Assembly: GCA_027485005.1 (NCBI GenBank)
Contig: JAIXRX010000097.1
Location: forward strand, 1 to 29,034
DNA length: 29,034 nucleotides
Direction: 5' to 3'
Source of the DNA: Alphaproteobacteria bacterium
GTDB taxonomy: Bacteria; Pseudomonadota; Alphaproteobacteria; Rickettsiales; JAIXRX01
Part shown: one piece after another, positions 24,162 to 29,034 of the stretch
Layout of the letters: every line of letters begins with the position of its first letter
Position numbering within the stretch: the stretch's first letter is position 1
Made by a program: the position numbers and the translations under genes
The notes under the pieces: generated by a model
Databases searched by the model: none
The model's input: only the letters and a program-made list of their open reading frames with translations
Told to the model about the DNA's origin: nothing

Positions 24162-25321
24162 ACTTTTTCGCCTTTTTTGCGCTCGGAGTCCGACTTTAAT
24201 TGACCGCAAGCTGCCAGAATGTCTTGGCCGCGTGGCGTACGCACAGGCGTCACGTAGCCTGCCGCATGCACAATATCTGAAAATGCTCGAATCCGGTTAT
24301 TACTTGAGCATTCATACGGTGCGCCAGGCCATGCATTAAATGGAATCAGATTTACTTTGGCAGGAATCCCTTTAATCAGGCGCACCAGCTCGCGTGCATC
24401 GGCATCCGAATCATTCACGCCTTTAAGCATCACATACTCAAAGGTTATGCGGCGGCCACTGGAGCCGCCTTCAGGATAATAATGGCGGCATGCATGCATC
24501 AATTCTTCAATCGGCCATTTGCGATTAATTGGCACAATTTCACTCCGCAATTCATTGTTCACCGCATGCAAAGAAACGGCCAGATTGACACCAAGCTCTC
24601 TGCCGCATTGCTCCATGACTGGCACAACACCGGAGGTTGAAAGGGTGATTTTGCGTTTGGAAATGGCAATGCCCTCTGGGTCCATCACCATTTTCAGGGC
24701 TTTTGCAACTTGCTCATAATTATAAAGCGGCTCGCCCATACCCATCATCACAATATTTGATAGGCGACGTCCTTCTTTTGGAGTTGGCCATTCATCAAGA
24801 CAATCGCGTGCCATCATGACTTGTCCAACAATTTCGGCAGCGGAAAGATTTCGGACCAGCTTTTGTGTGCCAGTGTGGCAGAAGGTGCAGGTGAGGGTGC
24901 AGCCCACTTGGGACGAAACGCATAAGGTGCCACGATCTTCTTCAGGGATATGCACCACTTCCACACGGTTTTTATCAGGAAAATCAATCAGCCATTTGCG
25001 CGTACCATCAAACGAAATCATATCTTTACTGATCGTTGGGCGGGCAATCACAAAATGCTCGGCCAGTTTTTGTTGCATGGGCTTAGCAATATTGCTCATG
25101 GCAGTGAAGTCGGTCGTGCCGTGGTGATATATCCATTGCCAGATTTGTTTGGCACGGAATTTCTCAGCGCCAATTTCTTGTAGCGCATCCATCAATTCTT
25201 CGCGTGAAAGCCCTACCAGATTTTTCTGGCCGTCAATCACGGCGCTTGGCATGGTGCGTTTTTCTGGCTGTTTAATCACCAGCCCGTGCACAGGGGTGTG
25301 GATGGTTTGATCTACTTGCAT
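24152..25321 (-). CDS. rlmN: 23S rRNA A2503 / tRNA A37 C2-methyltransferase
   Basis: RlmN is a radical SAM enzyme that methylates C2 of adenosine 2503 in 23S rRNA and A37 in some tRNAs, helping proofreading in the ribosome. The iron-sulfur cysteines are C141, C145 and C148 in CTLTCTFC; the mechanistic cysteines are C134 in GTLCVSSQ and probably C372 in ILAACGQL. MMGMGEPLYNYEQV and LAVSLHAVNNELR are family signatures. Length from the ATG at 25321 is 389, as usual. That start lies inside the upstream IalB-like gene (10-bp overlap). An internal ATG at 25252 would give a shorter 366-residue form, so the exact start is not certain. Confidence 0.96.
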   Translation of the reverse strand: MQVDQTIHTPVHGLVIKQPEKRTMPSAVIDGQKNLVGLSREELMDALQEIGAEKFRAKQIWQWIYHHGTTDFTAMSNIAKPMQQKLAEHFVIARPTISKDMISFDGTRKWLIDFPDKNRVEVVHIPEEDRGTLCVSSQVGCTLTCTFCHTGTQKLVRNLSAAEIVGQVMMARDCLDEWPTPKEGRRLSNIVMMGMGEPLYNYEQVAKALKMVMDPEGIAISKRKITLSTSGVVPVMEQCGRELGVNLAVSLHAVNNELRSEIVPINRKWPIEELMHACRHYYPEGGSSGRRITFEYVMLKGVNDSDADARELVRLIKGIPAKVNLIPFNAWPGAPYECSSNNRIRAFSDIVHAAGYVTPVRTPRGQDILAACGQLKSDSERKKGEKVQL

Positions 25322-25782
25322 GCGGCCTGCAATTTCTTAAGCGCTGCTTCAAAGCCACTCAGCGGGAAAACATCTTCAATTTTGCCCACGGTGGTGCTGG
25401 CTTTCACTTTTAGGCTATTGCCCTTTTTCATGGCATCGACCAACGCTTTATCAGTCTTTTCGTGATACGCCCACGCGGTGTTATCTTGTGTAAAAAGTTT
25501 AAAACTTTTATTGCCGACCAGTACGATCGCTTCGCTGTTTTTCGTATAATTTTCATGAAGTACAATGCTTACTTCATACACGCCTGATGTACGATGAGTC
25601 ACGTAAAGATAAGAGGGTTCACGCGCGCTATTGCCGCTTTGCTTGCTGGGGGCAGCCCCCGCATAGCAGACGCCATCTTTAGAAAAGACGCCCCATTGTT
25701 TGAACTCGCCCACCATCTCCTGTGCGCTAGCGGCTGTGGCAAAACACAGACTCATGGATAAAATAAACCAGTATGCGCGCAT
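25312..25782 (-). CDS. IalB-family (invasion-associated locus B) secreted protein
   Basis: The 156-residue protein has a signal peptide with hydrophobic core FILSMSLCFATAASA and predicted cleavage after ASA at residue 20. The mature part begins GEFKQWGVFSKDGVCYAGA and ends with GFEAALKKLQAACK, the pattern of IalB-family proteins. In Bartonella this family affects red cell entry, but it is common in harmless alphaproteobacteria and its basic role is not settled. Two Cys in the mature region (one in DGVCYAG, one near the C terminus) could pair. It overlaps rlmN by 10 bp and has a promoter candidate at 25822-25849. Residues such as KDGVCYAGAAP place it in the family with good but not full confidence. 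Confidence 0.85.
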   Translation of the reverse strand: MRAYWFILSMSLCFATAASAQEMVGEFKQWGVFSKDGVCYAGAAPSKQSGNSAREPSYLYVTHRTSGVYEVSIVLHENYTKNSEAIVLVGNKSFKLFTQDNTAWAYHEKTDKALVDAMKKGNSLKVKASTTVGKIEDVFPLSGFEAALKKLQAACK

Positions 25783-25821
25783 GAAGCCTCAGACAAGGTG
25801 GGAGAAAGAATTGCTGCGCTG

Positions 25822-25849
25822 CATATAGCAAACCACGCTCAAAAGGCAA
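25822..25849 (-). promoter_or_regulatory. Predicted promoter of the ialB-like/rlmN pair
   Basis: On the minus strand TTGCCT (25844-25849), 16 bp, TATATG (25822-25827). Start near 25815 leaves a leader of about 33 nt before the ATG at 25782. It occupies the 76-bp gap after the winged-helix gene. Confidence 0.5.
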
Positions 25850-25858
25850 CCGTGATGC

Positions 25859-26464
25859 TTAAACGCTATTGGGATGAAGGCGATATAGCCCGTTTTCTAA
25901 TATAATCTCAATCGGTTTGGGGCTAAGGGTCGCCAATTTTTGACGCAAACGATATAGCTGCGTATCAAAACTATGGGTGTCCGCATCGCTTTGCCATGTC
26001 GGCCAGAGCTGCTGTAAAAAAATATCCTTCGCAACCCCTTGCGGATGCCGCACAAGTAAAGCGAGCATCTGTGCGATTGATTCGGTGATTGGAATAGGGC
26101 CGCTGGGCGTAGTAATCTGCGCAGGAGCGAGTTGTACGGTGTAGGGACCGAAGGAAGAAAGTAGCGCGCTGTTCGCTATACTCATCCGTTGTTTGAGCTG
26201 CTGACAGCTGCGTAAAAGTGCCTGAGGGCGGATAGGTGGCGATAATATGAGGTGCGGATACGGCTGTAACTCATCAGGGACTGCGTTAGCCGAAAGCCAA
26301 ATAAACGCAGACGGAGTATGGGGAAGATTCGCAATATAATCACCGTCCAGCAACCAGATATCTGTGTCAGACGCTTCTTCAATGCCCACAAAGCGTAGCG
26401 CTTGGTTGATCGAAGCGGCACGTTGCGGGTGAGTAGAATGCGTGGCAAGACGGAGCGGGTGCAT
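25859..26464 (-). CDS. Winged-helix (OmpR/PhoB-type) regulator with degenerate N-terminal half
   Basis: The 201-residue protein ends in a winged-helix DNA-binding domain at about 105-198: FGPYTVQLAPAQITTPSGPIPIT, then a helix MLALLVRHPQGVAKDIFLQQLW. The recognition helix with THSFDTQLYRLRQKL resembles the OmpR family, and the wing is ILENGLYRL. The first about 100 residues have the length of a short receiver but lack a clear acidic pocket; DTDIWLLDGDYI could be a remnant. It may be an orphan or phosphorylation-independent regulator. I chose the ATG at 26464, 17 nt after the TAXI gene stop; a long open frame upstream to 26650 runs inside the TAXI gene and is not credible. Its target is unknown, possibly the TAXI gene or its own operon. 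Confidence 0.75.
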   Translation of the reverse strand: MHPLRLATHSTHPQRAASINQALRFVGIEEASDTDIWLLDGDYIANLPHTPSAFIWLSANAVPDELQPYPHLILSPPIRPQALLRSCQQLKQRMSIANSALLSSFGPYTVQLAPAQITTPSGPIPITESIAQMLALLVRHPQGVAKDIFLQQLWPTWQSDADTHSFDTQLYRLRQKLATLSPKPIEIILENGLYRLHPNSV

Positions 26465-26481
26465 AGGCTCACCATAGCGCC

Positions 26482-27576
26482 TTATTCCGGTTTTTGAATC
26501 ACCTTCAGCAAATCCTGCTGTAATTTTTTGGTGGCAGGGTCGGCGTTCGATTTTTTCTCGAGCAAATCCGATGGGCTGGGTTTGAGGACTGCCGGAGCAG
26601 CCTCTGTTTTGCGTGTCAATTTCGGGCTGGCGCATGCATCGCGCTTCCACAAATTAAGCGGTGCGCTTAAATCGACCTCTTTCCATTTTGCATGGCCGGT
26701 GCGTTGCAAATCAGGCAGGTATTTTTGTAGTGCCGTGGCTAGTTTTCCCATTTGTTCGCAACGCGCGTGATAATAAGGCGTATCTTTCAAGGTAAAATCA
26801 AACCCAACCAGTACGGCATTCAGCGCAATCGTCGGAATTGTTTTTTCTACAAAGTGATAATCTTTTGGGCTAATTTGCGCAGGGCGATATTCACGCAGCA
26901 AGGCAGGGTCATCCAGCGCCAGCAAATGCACTGTGTTCAGGCGGCCAGCATTCTCGCCTTGTAAGCCAGAAAGTTGTTCCATGTTTTTGAACAAACGCAC
27001 GGGCTTCCCGCCCACAAATATCAGCGCATCTGCCTGGCCAGTGAGCACCGCTACCACACCTTCTGGCGGGTCAATTTTATACATTTTGGCAGGGGTGATG
27101 TTGAGCAGTGAAAACAGATTGACTGCCGTTAGCATACTGCCGCTGCCTTCCGCGCCCACCACCACACGCTTGCCGGCAAGGTCTTTGATGGAAGTAATGT
27201 TTTTACTGGCCAGCACATGCACTTCTTCTTGGTAGAAAGGTGCAATCATACGCAATTTATTGGCAATTTCTTGGGATTGTGGATTGTTTGAGCGCTTCAA
27301 AAAACCCAGCACGTCGGATTGCACAATACCCAGCGCCGCATTCTCGCCGGTGGTACTAATTTTTTTGAGGTTATCAATCGAGCCAAGGGACGAGCGTACC
27401 TCCACCTTGATGCCTTCTTTGGCCATCACTTGTGCAATATCTTTACCGATTTGAATATAGGTGCCGCTTTCAGGGCCGGTCATCAGGCCGATACTACGGG
27501 ATTCTCCCGCGTGAGCAGAAAATATAACCGTCATCCCCACCAGAGTGCTGGCAAGCATAGATAAAAAGTAACGCAT
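26482..27576 (-). CDS. TAXI-family TRAP-type solute-binding protein
   Basis: The 364-residue protein has a signal peptide (MRYFLSMLASTLVGMTVIFSAHA, 23 residues, cleaved before GES). The mature part begins SIGLMTGPESGTYIQIGKDIAQ, then AALGIVQSDVLGF, IAPFYQEEVHVLA, and LAGKRVVVGAEGSGSMLTAVNLF. These are the hallmarks of TAXI periplasmic receptors, whose ligands are mostly organic acids such as glutamate-like or aromatic substrates but are not predictable here. The start at 27576 has GAGGA 6 nt upstream; an ATG 11 codons earlier (27609) has no such site. A low-complexity C-terminal tail of about 60 residues is rich in Lys, Pro and Ala and is unusual for the family. No TRAP membrane subunit is next to it. 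It may work with a permease elsewhere or act as a sensor. Confidence 0.88.
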   Translation of the reverse strand: MRYFLSMLASTLVGMTVIFSAHAGESRSIGLMTGPESGTYIQIGKDIAQVMAKEGIKVEVRSSLGSIDNLKKISTTGENAALGIVQSDVLGFLKRSNNPQSQEIANKLRMIAPFYQEEVHVLASKNITSIKDLAGKRVVVGAEGSGSMLTAVNLFSLLNITPAKMYKIDPPEGVVAVLTGQADALIFVGGKPVRLFKNMEQLSGLQGENAGRLNTVHLLALDDPALLREYRPAQISPKDYHFVEKTIPTIALNAVLVGFDFTLKDTPYYHARCEQMGKLATALQKYLPDLQRTGHAKWKEVDLSAPLNLWKRDACASPKLTRKTEAAPAVLKPSPSDLLEKKSNADPATKKLQQDLLKVIQKPE

Positions 27577-27610
27577 GAAAATCCTCAAAAACGTGTGATG
27601 CTTAATCAAA

Positions 27611-28435
27611 TTATTTTTTTAAGATAGCGAGCAGCTCTTGAACGGCCGCACGACTAGGCAGTGTGGTAGTGGGGGTAGAATTGCTGGCAGCAGCTTCGCG
27701 CATGGCTGGTGCAGCGGGCGGAGTCTCCGGATGGGTGATATAGGACGGTGCTGCTAACGAGGTAAATCCGTTATTGTTGTTCGACGGCGCCTTGTTTGCG
27801 GCAGTGGTCGGTGTGGTTGCGGTAGATGGCAACGTCACAGATTTTTCTGGCTCCGAACTCATGCGCATTTGCGGAGAAATCACAGGTAAATCCGCCGCGT
27901 TCGGTAATGCTTTAGGGTCGATTTCATTGGTGATTTCTTGCGCGGCGGCCGTCACTGCATTGGTGGGAGTGGATGCATCCTGTTCATCGGAAGCGGAGGC
28001 CAGCGCCAACCCGATGTTGATGGCGATCACGGCGCATACCAAGCCTGCACCTACCAACAAGTCACGTTTGCTACGGTCATTGGCATGCATGGGATGAGAG
28101 GGGGTAAAATCGCGTGCCATAAAGCGTGCTTCGGCGGCTTCAGCGGCAGGAGAAAGTTTTCCAAACACCGTAGGCTTTAGGGGTTCTTGCGGGCCATCCT
28201 CTTCGGTTGGCGCGGTGTTCGTGGTTTGCGTCGCTATATCAGGGGAGGGGAAAAGATCCGTTGGAGTCAGATGTTCTTTCAGCGTTTCACGCACGGCTTC
28301 GCGCATGCCCATGGGGGCCATATCGTCCAGCGACAGCAAGCGCAAGGGTTGCTGATTCATTGGTAAAATACGGGTTTGCGTGGCTTCCATGTGGCTCACG
28401 GCAAGTTGATCGCGGGAAAGAGCAGCGCTGGCCAT
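27611..28435 (-). CDS. Single-pass membrane protein of unknown function, low-complexity C-terminal half
   Basis: I do not recognise this 274-residue protein. An N-terminal half of about 120 residues, probably cytoplasmic, contains LRLLSLDDMAPMGMREAVRETLKEH. A membrane helix at about 125-147 (LLVGAGLVCAVIAINIGLAL) is preceded by the positive run RSKRD, so N-inside is favoured. The rest is a Thr/Pro/Ala/Asn-rich low-complexity periplasmic tail with a short helical end (AAVQELLAILKK). The annotated start at 28435 has AAGG only 1 nt before it; later ATGs at 28390 and 28360 are possible. It lies 34 nt upstream of the TAXI gene and would be co-transcribed with it, hinting at a role around periplasmic sensing or transport. 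Confidence 0.7.
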   Translation of the reverse strand: MASAALSRDQLAVSHMEATQTRILPMNQQPLRLLSLDDMAPMGMREAVRETLKEHLTPTDLFPSPDIATQTTNTAPTEEDGPQEPLKPTVFGKLSPAAEAAEARFMARDFTPSHPMHANDRSKRDLLVGAGLVCAVIAINIGLALASASDEQDASTPTNAVTAAAQEITNEIDPKALPNAADLPVISPQMRMSSEPEKSVTLPSTATTPTTAANKAPSNNNNGFTSLAAPSYITHPETPPAAPAMREAAASNSTPTTTLPSRAAVQELLAILKK

Positions 28436-28604
28436 ACCTTAATACTTTCTTTATTTCGGAGGTAAATTTATTAAGAAAAGTAAGAAGTTATTTAACTAGC
28501 GCCGCCAGTAGATGATTGCAAGCAAAAATGCAACAGTGCGCCCCAGAGCCACCTAATAGAACAGGCTGAAAAACATAGATTATGCCTAAAATCACTCGAA
28601 GCGG

Positions 28605-28633
28605 TTGACAAGTTTCTAAGCCGCCCCTATGAC
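28605..28633 (+). promoter_or_regulatory. Predicted promoter of tRNA-Ile
   Basis: A perfect TTGACA (28605-28610) is followed by 17 bp and TATGAC (28628-28633). Start is expected about 28640, some 23 nt before the mature tRNA. Consensus -35 with ideal spacing fits strong stable-RNA expression. Confidence 0.65.
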
Positions 28634-28662
28634 ACGCACTCTTTTACGGCATTTGCCTGTGT

Positions 28663-28739
<77 letters not shown>

Positions 28740-28782
28740 CTTTATAAAGATTTTACCATTGAACCTCCTTGGTTTTATATGA

Positions 28783-28809
28783 GCATCTCATCCGCTAAGC
28801 GGATGATGC
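28783..28809. repeat. Stem-loop downstream of tRNA-Ile
   Basis: CATCCGC (28789-28795) and GCGGATG (28799-28805) form a perfect 7-bp stem with a TAA loop, extended by GCAT/ATGC (28783-28786, 28806-28809) across a 2-nt bulge. It lies 44 nt after the tRNA. No T run follows on either strand, so it may stop or protect the transcript without being a typical intrinsic terminator. Confidence 0.5.
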
Positions 28810-28911
28810 GGGGGTAAAATGCTTCTTGAATGACTATTTCTTTCCCCATCACATTGTTTTCATTTCAAATAACAAAATAAAATCAGCTGCTTATGCGGCG
28901 CGCGAAGTTTG

Positions 28912-28940
28912 TTGTCAGTGGCAAAGAAACGCAGTAGAAG
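28912..28940 (+). promoter_or_regulatory. Predicted promoter of the gene starting at 28997
   Basis: TTGTCA (28912-28917), 17-bp spacer, TAGAAG (28935-28940). Start near 28947 gives a leader of about 50 nt. The leader includes the perfect odd palindrome GAGCCATTGGCTC (28956-28968), which could be an operator. Confidence 0.4.
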
Positions 28941-28996
28941 GCATGAACCTTTGACGAGCCATTGGCTCATAATCACCCTTTTGCCTGGAGAATTTC

Positions 28997-29034
28997 ATGG
29001 CATCTGCTTCTTCCCCCACTCCCGCTGAAACCAC
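28997..29034 (+). CDS. Start of an unidentified gene, cut by window edge
   Basis: An ATG at 28997 preceded by GGAG at 6 nt opens a frame MASASSPTPAETT that runs off the window. Twelve complete codons are visible, and the Ser/Pro/Thr-rich start tells nothing about function. Evidence for a real gene is the ribosome binding site and the candidate promoter upstream. Confidence 0.55.
   Translation, partial: MASASSPTPAET

Noticed and set aside
26465..26650. Longer version of the winged-helix protein starting at 26650
   Set aside because: The extra 62 residues lie in the wrong frame of the TAXI gene, have no domain character, and the ATG at 26464 fits the operon spacing.

Overview
This window looks like chromosomal DNA of a free-living or facultatively host-associated alphaproteobacterium with moderate GC. 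The evidence is the type of genes and their order: an RNase E whose S1 domain is interrupted by a long acidic insert, a divergent amidase–PBP1A–RF2 gene set beside rne, a PleC/DivJ-like histidine kinase, ETF:ubiquinone oxidoreductase, an IalB-family protein and a TAXI solute-binding protein. I cannot place it more finely from sequence alone. No insertion sequence, phage, CRISPR array or obvious island boundary was seen.

Layout. Positions 1-101 (-) hold the start of rpmH, cut by the window edge, with a good promoter. Positions 309-2747 (+) hold a membrane histidine kinase followed 3 nt later by panB. Positions 2758-7920 (-) form an apparent operon amiC-like -> mrcA -> prfB. prfB starts on the base after the mrcA stop codon and needs a programmed +1 frameshift at an in-frame UGA. 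A 489-bp divergent gap holds a promoter and several stem-loops that fit a long rne leader. Then come rne (8410-11166) and ETF-QO (11238-12881), the latter preceded by a perfect AT-rich inverted repeat.

Positions 13038-24161 (+) are the most interesting part: twelve co-oriented genes. A predicted pseudokinase with a C-terminal membrane anchor and a small membrane protein come first. They are followed by a compact chemosensory operon: STAS, cheY, cheA, cheW, cheR, cheD, cheB, a soluble MCP-like protein, a second STAS, and a receiver–PP2C phosphatase. Several genes overlap by 1-4 nt. No separate cheZ and no transmembrane receptor are present. The soluble MCP-like protein carries a DxxxQ helix resembling the CheZ active-site helix, so it could be both a signalling hairpin and a CheY phosphatase. 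The STAS plus PP2C pair suggests a partner-switch style output, but no RsbW-type kinase is visible.

Positions 24152-25782 (-) hold an IalB-like secreted protein overlapping rlmN. Positions 25859-28435 (-) hold a single-pass membrane protein of unknown function, an orphan TAXI solute-binding protein and a winged-helix regulator with a degenerate N-terminal half. A stand-alone tRNA-Ile(GAT) with its own promoter lies at 28663-28739, and the window ends 38 nt into a new + strand gene. Functions are assigned by reading motifs; no database search was possible.
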